Position numbers and translations under genes: made by a program. A DNA stretch of 64,000 bases from WHSW01 sp963705955 (GTDB lineage Bacteria > Actinomycetota > Thermoleophilia > Solirubrobacterales > 70-9): positions 682,001-746,000 of the forward strand of contig CAVPLH010000006.1 in assembly GCA_963705955.1 (NCBI GenBank), read 5' to 3'. Positions 44,628 through 52,361 of this stretch are shown here, piece by piece (the stretch's first letter is position 1; each line of letters opens with the position of its first letter). A model generated the notes under the pieces. The model was given only the letters and a program-made list of their open reading frames with translations, searched no databases and was not told where the DNA came from.

Positions 44628-45362
44628 TCAGAGCGCCTGCGCCGTCGGCCGGATCAGGATCTCGTTCAGAGATACACGTCGCGGTCGCTTGACGGCGAAG
44701 GCGATGATCTCGGCGATGTCCTCGGCCGTGATCGCCACCTCGTCGTAGAGCTTGTCGGTCGCCTGCTTGGTCTCGGCATGGGTGATGTGGTCGGTGAGCT
44801 CCGTTGCCACAGCGCCGGGCTCGATCACGATCACGCGCACGTCGGGTCGAAGCTCCTGGCGCAGCGCCTCCGACCAGCCGTTGAGGCCCCACTTGGTGGC
44901 GTTGTACACCGAGGAACCCGCTCGCGCCGTGCGGCCGGCCACGGACGAGATGTTGACCAAGTCCCCGCCTCCCTCGCGCAGCTGATCGAGGAACACCTCG
45001 GTCGTCGTCATCGCGCCCAGGAGGTTGGTCTCGATCATCTGCCGAATCTCGGCTTGCTGCCCGGAGGAGAACGGGGCCAGCAGCATCACGCCTGCGTTGT
45101 TGACGAGGATGTCGACGCCGCGGAGCTCCTTTTGGACGCGCTCGGCCGCCGCCGCGACCGAGTCGCGGTCGGTGACGTCTGACTCGATCGCGACCGAGCC
45201 GTCGCCGAGTTCCGCTGCGAGCGCCTCGACGCGATCGGTCCGACGCGCCAAGAGCACCAGCCGGTGGCCGTCGGCAGCGAGTGCGCGAGCCGTCGCTTCG
45301 CCGATCCCCGAGGACGCGCCGGTGATGACCGCTACACGGCCTTGGCTTCCGTCTGAGCTCAT
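44628..45362 (-). CDS. Short-chain dehydrogenase/reductase (classical SDR)
   Basis: 244 aa NAD(P)-dependent oxidoreductase. The cofactor site TGASSGIGEATARAL, the LARRTDR segment suggesting NADP preference, NNAG, the catalytic Ser in NISSVAGR and the YNATK catalytic pair are present, and the C-terminus resembles YdfG-like serine/3-hydroxy acid dehydrogenases. Substrate unknown. The ATG at 45362 has an AGGAGAG site just upstream. Confidence 0.88.
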   Translation of the reverse strand: MSSDGSQGRVAVITGASSGIGEATARALAADGHRLVLLARRTDRVEALAAELGDGSVAIESDVTDRDSVAAAAERVQKELRGVDILVNNAGVMLLAPFSSGQQAEIRQMIETNLLGAMTTTEVFLDQLREGGGDLVNISSVAGRTARAGSSVYNATKWGLNGWSEALRQELRPDVRVIVIEPGAVATELTDHITHAETKQATDKLYDEVAITAEDIAEIIAFAVKRPRRVSLNEILIRPTAQAL

Positions 45363-45406
45363 GTCTCTCCTGCTACCCCCGCTCTGTGAGACGAAAAACG
45401 AAGCGA

Positions 45407-45809
45407 CTACGTCCGCAGCCCGGCGGCTTCGAGGGCTTCGTCACGACTGAGGAATGCCTGGGCTCGAACGATCTTGCCGTCGCGAATGCGGAATACGGCG
45501 AAGGTCGTCCATTCGAACGGCACCCCGCTGGCTTGCCCGAGCCCGCTCGCGGCGAGTTCGGAGACGACGACGTCACCGATGCTCGTGTGGTCGCGCGTCT
45601 CGAACCGGACTCCGCCGACCCCGCGCAGGTTCGCCATCCACGCGCGGACGCCTTCGTGACCCCGGAAGCCGGAGCGTGGCCTGTCCGGCATCTCCGGGGG
45701 CTCGTCGAGCTCGCAGTCCTCGATCGAACGCCGCTATCACGGCTTCCTCGTCGCCGCGGTTGAACGCCTCCAGCAAGCGCTCCACGATCTCGACGTTGTC
45801 CTCCGTCAT
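45407..45809 (-). CDS. SnoaL-like (NTF2-fold) protein 5 (one frame break)
   Basis: Corrected length about 133 aa. It starts MTEDNVEIVERLLEAFNRGD. An extra base near 45722 breaks the frame; the corrected reading continues EEDCELDEPPEMPDRPRSG, FRGHEGVRAWMANL and ends RDEALEAAGLRT. The cavity-lining pattern is like the other copies. GATACT lies 9 nt before the start (45819-45824) in the shared ATCGCGAGATACT block. Confidence 0.7.
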
Positions 45810-45818
45810 CGCGAGCTG

Positions 45819-45824
45819 AGTATC
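45819..45824 (-). promoter_or_regulatory. -10-like GATACT box of SnoaL gene 5
   Basis: On the minus strand ATCGCGAGATACT precedes the ATG at 45809 by 9 nt; identical to the block before SnoaL gene 1. Confidence 0.5.
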
Positions 45825-45839
45825 TCGCGATCTGGAGCA

Positions 45840-46091
45840 CTAAGCGGGCTCAGCCGGCCCGCTGCGGGTCTCCCAGAAGTCCTCGTGAAGCCGCTTCGCT
45901 CGCTCGCGGAACCTGCCCGCGAGCTTGTCGGGCAGAGTCGTGGGGATCGGCTGCATCGCGACGCGCTCGAGCAGGAGCTTTCGGTCGTCGGCCTCGATCG
46001 CGGCGCGACACTTCGGGCACGCGAGCCAGTCGCGGCTCCCGGCGGGATACCGCCATTTGACCATCCGGCTGCCGCAGAAGTCGCACCGCAC
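45840..46091 (-). CDS. Small zinc-ribbon protein under a LexA box
   Basis: 83 aa from the GTG at 46091. Two CxxC knuckles (Cys3/Cys6 in MRCDFCGSRMVKWRYP; Cys25/Cys28 in WLACPKCRAAIEADD) form a likely zinc ribbon, followed by a helical tail (LLLERVAMQPIPTTLPDKLA, FRERAKRLHEDFW). The start is chosen because it directly precedes the first knuckle and is 10 nt after a TATAAG box. Function unknown; the upstream SOS box suggests a role in the DNA-damage response, perhaps binding nucleic acid or a protein partner. It sits between SnoaL genes but is unrelated to them. Confidence 0.7.
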   Translation of the reverse strand: MRCDFCGSRMVKWRYPAGSRDWLACPKCRAAIEADDRKLLLERVAMQPIPTTLPDKLAGRFRERAKRLHEDFWETRSGPAEPA

Positions 46092-46101
46092 GATCCGAGA
46101 T

Positions 46102-46121
46102 CTTATACGAACACATGTTCG
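46102..46121 (-). promoter_or_regulatory. LexA (SOS) box and adjoining -10 box of the zinc-ribbon gene
   Basis: On the minus strand CGAACATGTGTTCG (46108-46121) is a perfect SOS palindrome, directly followed by TATAAG (46102-46107), 10 nt before the GTG start. The operator thus touches the -10 element. A second such box is at dinB. Confidence 0.75.
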
Positions 46122-46137
46122 CTGTCTGCGAGCCGAG

Positions 46138-46536
46138 CTACTCCGAAAGCCCAACGGCCGCGAGCGCGTCCGCCGGATCCGAGAAGAAGCGTACGAACGC
46201 GAGCCTCCCGTTGCGCGCGGCGCCGACGACGCCAAACGGCTCATCGAGCTCGAGGCCGCTGGCCCGCCCTCGTGCTCGAAAGCGGCCCGATCCCACGATC
46301 TGCTCTCCGGCATCCCGGATCTTGTCGACGTCGAACCGCACCTCGGCCCAGTCATCGGCGAGCTCGGCCATGAACCGCCGCACGCCGTCGTGCCCGTGAT
46401 AGGCGCGACCCTCCAACTGAGCGCGCAGCGGGTAGAGCTCCGCCTCCTCGTCCCAGGTGGCCAGCATCGCATCGTCGTCCTGGCGATACCACGCGTCAAA
46501 GGCTGCACGCATGATCTCGAGACTTTCCTCCGACAT
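46138..46536 (-). CDS. SnoaL-like (NTF2-fold) protein 6
   Basis: 132 aa: MSEESLEIMRAAFDAWYRQD, EEAELYPLRAQLEGRAYHGH, and a C-terminus DPADALAAVGLSE. It lies on the minus strand with the two following copies in the same direction, 29 and 34 nt apart, each with its own -10-like box. GATACT (46545-46550) precedes the ATG by 8 nt. Substrate unknown. Confidence 0.8.
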   Translation of the reverse strand: MSEESLEIMRAAFDAWYRQDDDAMLATWDEEAELYPLRAQLEGRAYHGHDGVRRFMAELADDWAEVRFDVDKIRDAGEQIVGSGRFRARGRASGLELDEPFGVVGAARNGRLAFVRFFSDPADALAAVGLSE

Positions 46537-46544
46537 CGCCGCGG

Positions 46545-46550
46545 AGTATC
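46545..46550 (-). promoter_or_regulatory. -10-like GATACT box of SnoaL gene 6
   Basis: ATCGCGGATACT on the minus strand, 8 nt before the ATG at 46536; member of the shared SnoaL promoter block. Confidence 0.45.
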
Positions 46551-46565
46551 CGCGATCTCCGGGTG

Positions 46566-46964
46566 CTACCCGTTCAGCCCGGCGGCTTCGAGCGCCTCGT
46601 CCCAGCCAGCGAAGTACTCCATTCGCACGATCCTTCCGTCGCGGAAGGTCGCGACCTGGTGGTAGAGCTCCTCGTTGATCTCGACCCCGCTCGTCTTGCC
46701 GCGCCCGTGGTGGCGAAGCCGGGTCGCCACATGGTCGCCGGCGTCGATGAACTCCTGCGGCTCCAACGTCAGCTCCTCCATCGTCTCGTCGATCTGCTCG
46801 AAGAAGCGGATCGCCGCCTCGGGGCCCCGGCCGGAGTCGGAGCGCTGGCGCGCCGGCAGCACCCAATCGATCTCGGGATCGAAGTCCTCGACGGCGGTGT
46901 CGAAGTCACGCCGGTTGTAGGCCGCGATGAATTTGCGGGTCTTCTCGACGTTTTCCTGCGACAT
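46566..46964 (-). CDS. SnoaL-like (NTF2-fold) protein 7
   Basis: 132 aa: MSQENVEKTRKFIAAYNRRD, FDPEIDWVLPARQRSDSGRG, then RLRHHGRGKTSGVEINEELY and the tail WDEALEAAGLNG. The conserved hydrophobic-acidic DPEIDW strand and YHQVATFRDGRIVRMEYF strand fit the NTF2 barrel. GATAAT (46974-46979), preceded by ATCGCGA, lies 9 nt before the start. Confidence 0.8.
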   Translation of the reverse strand: MSQENVEKTRKFIAAYNRRDFDTAVEDFDPEIDWVLPARQRSDSGRGPEAAIRFFEQIDETMEELTLEPQEFIDAGDHVATRLRHHGRGKTSGVEINEELYHQVATFRDGRIVRMEYFAGWDEALEAAGLNG

Positions 46965-46973
46965 CGGCCGCCC

Positions 46974-46979
46974 ATTATC
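46974..46979 (-). promoter_or_regulatory. -10-like GATAAT box of SnoaL gene 7
   Basis: Minus-strand ATCGCGAGATAAT, 9 nt before the ATG at 46964, differing from the other copies only in the fifth base of the hexamer. Confidence 0.45.
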
Positions 46980-46998
46980 TCGCGATTCGCGGACGCGG

Positions 46999-47397
46999 TC
47001 AGGACAGTCCGGCGGCTTCGAGCGCCTCACCGTGATCCATGAACCCGCGCAGGCTGATCGCCCTGCCGTCTCTGCACTCGATGATCCATCCCCAGCGGTC
47101 ATCGACCTCGACCCCGCTCTCGCGCCCCCGAGCTCGCACATCACCGAGGACCAGAACACGGTCGCCGAGGTCGCGGAGGTCCGTCGCCTCGAAGCAGAAC
47201 GATTCCCAGGTCTGGGCGACGTCGCGATAGAACGCCTCGATCCCCGTCGCGCCTGCGTAGTGGACCGCCTCTCCGGCTGCCCCGACCAGGTGCATTTCGA
47301 AGCCCGGATCGCTGGCGGCGATCATCGTTGCGGGATCGCCGGGAATCGTGATCATCGCGAACGCGCCCCGGACGAGCTCGACGTTCTCGCTCGACAT
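46999..47397 (-). CDS. SnoaL-like (NTF2-fold) protein 8
   Basis: 132 aa: MSSENVELVRGAFAMITIPG, SDPGFEMHLVGAAGEAVHYA, then DVRARGRESGVEVDDRWGWI and the tail HGEALEAAGLS. It is the first gene of the minus-strand run of SnoaL copies. GATACT (47406-47411) with ATCGCGC upstream precedes the start by 8 nt. Sequence between the signature ends is divergent from its neighbours, suggesting an old duplication or different ligands. Confidence 0.8.
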   Translation of the reverse strand: MSSENVELVRGAFAMITIPGDPATMIAASDPGFEMHLVGAAGEAVHYAGATGIEAFYRDVAQTWESFCFEATDLRDLGDRVLVLGDVRARGRESGVEVDDRWGWIIECRDGRAISLRGFMDHGEALEAAGLS

Positions 47398-47405
47398 CCC
47401 CGCGG

Positions 47406-47411
47406 AGTATC
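47406..47411 (-). promoter_or_regulatory. -10-like GATACT box of SnoaL gene 8
   Basis: Minus-strand ATCGCGCGATACT, 8 nt before the ATG at 47397. Confidence 0.45.
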
Positions 47412-47509
47412 GCGCGATTCGGGGACTACGAGGCGCGCCGCATGCGGTTGGGCTCAGGCGCTCTTCTGATCGAGCGCTGCCCAGCCGACTTACCGGCCTG
47501 CGGTGGCGC

Positions 47510-48164
47510 TCAGCCCACCGCCTCGGCGGTGATCACGCACTCTCCGGTGGCCTGATCGACCGACACCGCGGCGACGCCGCTCGCCGATTCACCGTCGTGA
47601 TCGAGGATCGCGAACGATGTCTCCTGGCCCCCGATGCCCGGCGTCCCGATTGACGATGACGATGAACTGGACGTCGTTCGGCCGCAGCGCGACCGCGGAG
47701 TCGCCGCTGACGAGCACCGGCCCGGTCGCGTCGACGACCGGCTCGATCCCCGCCCGCAGGCTTCCGGTCTCGTTGTCGACCGCGCAGAACGCCGAGAGGT
47801 CGGCGCCCCCGATCGCGAACAGGTTCTCGGAGGCGGCGCTGCCCCCGGCCGTGTCCGTGAGGCGTGCAGTGTGCGATTGCAGGGACCCGACGTCGGCCAG
47901 GTCGGCTCCGGTGAGCGAGTCGTCGAGGACGTCCCTGCTTCGGACGCTCCCGTCGGCGATCTTGCCCGTGCTGACGGAGTCCGCCCCGAGCTTCGCTGCG
48001 GTAACCGCCGCCGTGGCGATATCGGGGGCCTTCACCTCTCCGTTGACGATGTCGGTGCTGAACACGGTGTTGGCCGCGTAGGCGGCACCGCCGCCCACCG
48101 CGATCACGAGCGCGAGGGTGGCGACGACGTTGGCGTAGCTGAGACGGCCTGCGAGTTGGCGCAT
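47510..48164 (-). CDS. Exported or membrane-anchored beta-repeat protein (one frame break)
   Basis: 217 aa after correction. The N-terminus (MRQLAGRLSYANVVATLALV, IAVGGGAAYA) is a signal or anchor helix of a type widespread in Thermoleophilia-like genomes. It is followed by a short-repeat region (TDIVNGEVKAPDIATAAVTA, KIADGSVRSRDVLDDSLTGA) that looks like a pentapeptide-like or beta-helical stalk. The C-terminal domain runs through VQFIVIVNRD. An extra base near 47636 breaks the frame; the corrected end is SVDQATGECVITAEAVG at 47510. The ATG has a GGAGGAG site. Function unknown, surface exposed by inference. Confidence 0.65.
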
Positions 48165-48296
48165 GGGACTCCTCCGTTTGCAGAGCGGTTGGCGGACCCT
48201 CCCGCATTGACCGGAATCCCGCAAGTGCCCGAGCACGCGCCGAGCCCGCCACCGGTCCTGCCGATCGCGCCCGATGTGGCTGAGCTTGGAACCGGT

Positions 48297-49253
48297 ATGG
48301 AAGGCGGGACGACGCCGAAGACAGCCGCGCGGGCGATCGCGATCGAGGCCTCGGGCACGATCGGCGGCACGCCGCTGGTCGCACTGGGCCGGCTCGGAGA
48401 CGGACTCGACGCCGAGATCGTCGCCAAGCTCGAGTACCTGAACCCGGGTGGCTCGGTCAAGGACCGGATCGGGTTGGCGATGATCGAGGCCGCCGAGGAA
48501 TCCGGGGAGCTCGAACCGGGTGGCGCGATCGTCGAGCCGACGAGCGGCAATACCGGTATCGCCCTGGCGCTGGTCTGCGCGGCGCGGGGATACGAGCTCA
48601 CGCTCACCCTGCCCGAGGGCATGAGCCGCGAGCGGACGAAGCTGCTGCGCTCCTACGGAGCCGAGGTCCACGAGACGCCTTCGCTGGGGGGGATGGGGGA
48701 GGCGATCCGGTTGGCCGAGGAGATGGTCGCCGACCGCGGCGCGTTCATGCCCCAGCAGTTCTCGAACCCGGCGAATCCCGAGATCCATCGACGGACGACC
48801 GCGGAGGAGATCTGGCGCGACACCGGCGGCGAGGTCGACGTGCTCGTCACCGGCGTCGGTACCGGAGGCACGATCACCGGCGTCGGCGAGGTCCTCAAGG
48901 AGCGTCGGCCGGATTTCCACGTGGTCGCGGTCGAGCCGTCCGGCTCGGCGGTCCTCTCCGGCTGTCTGCCCGGACCTCACAAGATCCAGGGGATCGGCGC
49001 CGGATTCGTCCCCGAGGTGCTGAACCGCGATGTGATCGACGAGGTGATCGCCGTCGACGACGAGGTGGCGCTCGAAGCGGCGCACGAGGCGGCGAGGCGC
49101 GAGGGCCTGCTGGTCGGAATCTCCGCAGGGGCGGCCTTCGCGGCGGCGCTCGACGTCGCTGCCCGGCCGGAGATGTCGGGCAAACGGATCGTCACGATCG
49201 CCTGCGACGGCGGGGAGCGCTACGTGTCGCTGCCATTCTTTGCTCCGGACTAG
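48297..49253 (+). CDS. cysK: Cysteine synthase A (O-acetylserine sulfhydrylase)
   Basis: 318 aa PLP enzyme making cysteine from O-acetylserine and sulfide. The PLP lysine lies in NPGGSVKDRIGLAMI, the substrate loop is EPTSGNTGIALALV, the phosphate loop GVGTGGTITGVGEV, and the C-terminal SAGAAFAAALDVAA and CDGGERYVS strands are typical. The ATG at 48297 fits; an in-frame GTG at 48276 is possible. The cysE ATG follows its stop directly, so the two form one operon and probably a CysK-CysE complex. Confidence 0.93.
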   Translation: MEGGTTPKTAARAIAIEASGTIGGTPLVALGRLGDGLDAEIVAKLEYLNPGGSVKDRIGLAMIEAAEESGELEPGGAIVEPTSGNTGIALALVCAARGYELTLTLPEGMSRERTKLLRSYGAEVHETPSLGGMGEAIRLAEEMVADRGAFMPQQFSNPANPEIHRRTTAEEIWRDTGGEVDVLVTGVGTGGTITGVGEVLKERRPDFHVVAVEPSGSAVLSGCLPGPHKIQGIGAGFVPEVLNRDVIDEVIAVDDEVALEAAHEAARREGLLVGISAGAAFAAALDVAARPEMSGKRIVTIACDGGERYVSLPFFAPD

Positions 49254-49989
49254 ATGGTCGGCCTGTCGACACTTCGCCGGATAGCGCACGAGGTCACCTG
49301 CGACGTCACCTCGGCACGCGACCGCGACCCGGCCGCGCGTGGCGTCGGGACGGTCGAGATCCTCTCGAGCTGGGCCGGGGTCCAGGCACTGCTCGCGCAT
49401 CGCGTCTCGCACGCCCTCTTCGATGCCGGGATCCCACTTGGCCCCGCGGACGATCGCGTTCGCGAGCCGCGCCGTGACCGGGATCGAGATCCATCCCGCG
49501 GCGCGGATCGGCAGCGACTTCTTCATCGACCACGGCTCGGGTGTGGTGATCGGCGAGACCGCCGAGATCGGGGACCGGGTGACCCTCTACCAGGGGGTGA
49601 CGCTGGGCGGCACGGGCTTCGCCCGGGGCAAGCGCCATCCGACCGTCGGCGACGACGTGACGATCGGCTCCGGCGCGAAGCTGCTCGGGCCGGTGACCGT
49701 CGGTCACGGCGCCAAGGTGGGCGCGAACACGGTCGTGATCGAGAACGTGCCACCGAACTCGACCGTGGTCGGCAACCCCGGGCACCCCGTCCGGATCGAG
49801 GGGCGCCGGCCGGAGGGCCCCGACGCCGACTGGATCCACCTCCCGGACCCGATCGCGGATGCGATCAAGGCGCTCTCGGACCGGATCGGCGCGATCGAGC
49901 AGCGCCTCGGCGAGCTCGACGGCCGCGCGGCCGGCGGCGAGGTCAAGGAGCTGCGGCGGAAGAAGGGACCGTCCTCGGCGGGAGGCTAG
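49254..49989 (+). CDS. cysE: Serine O-acetyltransferase (one frame break)
   Basis: About 244 aa after correction. CysE acetylates serine to give the CysK substrate. The N-terminal helical part (DVTSARDRDPAARGVGTVEI, AHRVSHALFDAGIPL) and the left-handed beta helix (GIEIHPAARIGSDFFIDHGS, GVVIGETAEIGDRVTLYQGV, TLGGTG, KRHPTVGDDVTIGSGAKLLG) are in different frames. An extra G near 49440 is responsible; correction gives IPLAPRTIAFASRAVTG. The catalytic His in DHGSG is present. A roughly 60-residue C-terminal extension (DWIHLPDPIADAIKALSDRI onward, helical) is unusual and replaces the typical short CysK-binding tail. Confidence 0.92.
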
Positions 49990-50032
49990 GACCCCGGGTT
50001 CCGGCCGCCTCGAAGCGCGCCGCGGCCGCGTC

Positions 50033-50038
50033 TATCCT
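50033..50038 (+). promoter_or_regulatory. -10-like TATCCT box
   Basis: TATCCT lies 6 nt before the GTG at 50045 of the helicase gene, with no Shine-Dalgarno between. Confidence 0.4.
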
Positions 50039-50044
50039 CGGCCT

Positions 50045-52321
50045 GTGAGCCAGGAAGCGATCCACGGAGCTCCGACCGCTCCCGGAGCCGACCGCATCGA
50101 GCGCCTGCTCTCCGAGCTCAACCCCGCCCAGCGCGAGGCGGTCACGCACGGAGAGGGCCCGCTGCTCGTGCTCGCCGGCGCCGGCTCCGGCAAGACCCGC
50201 GTACTGACCCACCGGATCGCATGGCTGCTGGCGACCGGCCGTGCCCGTCCGAGCGAGATTCTCGCGATCACCTTCACGAACAAGGCGGCCGACGAGATGC
50301 GCGAGCGGGTCGGGGCGTTGATCGGCGGCGTCTCGCGGGCGATGTGGGTGATGACCTTCCATTCCGCGTGCGCCCGGATCCTGCGCGCCGAGGCGACCCG
50401 GCTCGGCTACAAGCGCGCCTTCACGATCTATGACGAGGCGGACTCGCTGCGGATGATCAAGCGCTGCATGCAGGAGCTCGAGCTCGATCCGAAGCGGTAC
50501 CCGCCGCGGGCGATCAAGTCTGCGATCTCCGCCGCCAAGAACCAGCTCGTCGACGCGACGGACTACGGCGACTCGGTCGGCTCCTCGTTCGAGGAGGCGG
50601 TCGCCGACGTCTACCGCCTCTACGAGCGGCGGATGCTCGAGGCAAGCGCGATGGATTTCGACGACCTGCTGGTCCGCACCGTCAACCTGCTGGAGCTGTT
50701 CGGCGATATCCGCGAGAAGTACCGACGGATATTCCGCTGGGTGCTGGTCGACGAGTATCAGGACACGAACCGGGCCCAGTATCGGCTCCTGCAGCTGCTG
50801 ACCGAGGAGACCCGCAACCTGATGGTCGTCGGCGACGACTTCCAGGCCGTGTACTCGTTCCGCGGAGCCGACATCCGCAACATCCTCGAGTTCGAGCGGG
50901 ACTTCCCCGACGCCACGACGGTGCTGCTGGAGCAGAACTACCGCTCCACGCAGACGATCCTCGACGCCGCCAACGCGCTGATCGCCCACAACGAGAGCCA
51001 GAAGCCGAAGCACCTGTGGACCGACGGCGCCTCGGGGGAGAAGCTGGTCGTCGCCGAGCTCGACGACGAGCACGCCGAGGCACGCTACGTGGCCTCGGAG
51101 ATCAACCGGCTGGTCGAGGAGGGGACGCCACGCGACCGGATCGCCGTCTTCTACCGCGTCAACGCCCAGAGCCGGGTGCTCGAGGACACCCTGGTGCGCT
51201 ACGAGATCCCCTACCAGGTGATCGGGGGGACGAAGTTCTACGACCGGGCCGAGATCAAGGACGCCGTCGGATACCTGTCGCTGCTCGCGAATCCGGCCGA
51301 CGCGATCTCGTTCTCGCGAGTCGTCAACTCGCCGCGGCGAGGGATCGGCGACCAGACCCAGGCGCGGCTGCTCTCGCACGCGAATACGGTCGGCGAGCCG
51401 ATCTGGAACGTGTTCGCGAGTCCGGCGGCGGTCCCCGGGCTCGGCTCGGCGGCGCTGAAGGCGGTCGGCCGGTTCGCCGAGACGATGCTCGGGCTACGAG
51501 AACGATCCGAGCGCGGGGCCTCGGTCGCCGAGCTGCTCGAGGCGGTGCTTCGCGAGACCGGCTACCTGGAGGCGCTCGAGGCCGAACGCACGGTCGAGGC
51601 GGAGGGCCGGATCGAGAACCTCGAGGAGCTGGTCGGAGTCGCCGGCGAGTTCGACGCGAACCGCGAGCTCGAGGGCGATTCGGACGTCAGCCCCGTGGAG
51701 GAGTTCCTCGCCCAGATCCGCCTCGTCTCCGAGCAGGACAACCTTCGTGACCAGGAGAGCCTGGCGACGCTGATGTCGCTCCACAACGCGAAGGGCCTCG
51801 AGTACGAGGCCGTGCTCGTGATCGGCTGCGAGGAGGGCGTCTTCCCGCACTCGCGCTCGATCGAGGAGGGCAACCTCGAGGAAGAGCGCCGGCTCTGTTA
51901 CGTCGGGGTTACCAGGGCCCGCGAGCGCCTCTGGATGACCTTCGCCCGCCGCCGCTCGCTGCACGGGACGTCGAGCTGGAACCTGCCTTCGCGCTTTCTC
52001 GGCGAGCTTCCCGAGCGCCTGATCGAGCGCCAGATCGCGACCACGCCGACCGGCTGGTCGTCGGGAGGCGGGGAGGCGGCGCGGCGCACCGTCCTCGGTG
52101 GCTCGGCGCCCCACGGCTCCGGGTTCGCGGCACCCGCGCCGAAGCAGCCCGCCCCGCCACCGGTTCCCTACTCGGTCGGCGACGACGTCGTCCACGCCAC
52201 CTTCGGCGAGGGGGTCGTGACCGCGGTGGAGCCCGGGTCGGTGGTCGTCGTCCGGTTCGCGGGCGGCGAGGGGGAGCGGAAGCTGATGGCCGACTACGCG
52301 CCGCTGAAGAGGGTCGCTTGA
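50045..52321 (+). CDS. pcrA: UvrD/PcrA-type superfamily 1 DNA helicase
   Basis: 758 aa, intact. SF1A helicase motifs in order: Q-motif ELNPAQREAV, Walker A LAGAGSGKTRVL, motif Ia AITFTNKAADEM, Walker B LVDEYQDTNRAQYRLL, GDDFQAVYSFRGAD (III), EQNYRSTQTI (IV), TLMSLHNAKGLEYEAVLVIG (V) and YVGVTRARERLWM (VI). The C-terminal small beta domain YSVGDDVVHATFGEGVVTAV matches the PcrA Tudor-like RNA-polymerase-binding domain. Works in excision repair and plasmid or rolling-circle replication. No LexA box is seen upstream. The GTG at 50045 fits family starts. Confidence 0.93.
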   Translation: MSQEAIHGAPTAPGADRIERLLSELNPAQREAVTHGEGPLLVLAGAGSGKTRVLTHRIAWLLATGRARPSEILAITFTNKAADEMRERVGALIGGVSRAMWVMTFHSACARILRAEATRLGYKRAFTIYDEADSLRMIKRCMQELELDPKRYPPRAIKSAISAAKNQLVDATDYGDSVGSSFEEAVADVYRLYERRMLEASAMDFDDLLVRTVNLLELFGDIREKYRRIFRWVLVDEYQDTNRAQYRLLQLLTEETRNLMVVGDDFQAVYSFRGADIRNILEFERDFPDATTVLLEQNYRSTQTILDAANALIAHNESQKPKHLWTDGASGEKLVVAELDDEHAEARYVASEINRLVEEGTPRDRIAVFYRVNAQSRVLEDTLVRYEIPYQVIGGTKFYDRAEIKDAVGYLSLLANPADAISFSRVVNSPRRGIGDQTQARLLSHANTVGEPIWNVFASPAAVPGLGSAALKAVGRFAETMLGLRERSERGASVAELLEAVLRETGYLEALEAERTVEAEGRIENLEELVGVAGEFDANRELEGDSDVSPVEEFLAQIRLVSEQDNLRDQESLATLMSLHNAKGLEYEAVLVIGCEEGVFPHSRSIEEGNLEEERRLCYVGVTRARERLWMTFARRRSLHGTSSWNLPSRFLGELPERLIERQIATTPTGWSSGGGEAARRTVLGGSAPHGSGFAAPAPKQPAPPPVPYSVGDDVVHATFGEGVVTAVEPGSVVVVRFAGGEGERKLMADYAPLKRVA

Positions 52322-52361
52322 GACCCGCGCTCCGAAGGATGCGGTCGCCGAGGGGGGATGC

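Noticed and set aside
39323..48170. Flanking direct repeats (att sites) of the integrase region
   Set aside because: Only short matches such as CCCGCAT were found at both ends, no more than expected by chance in GC-rich DNA.
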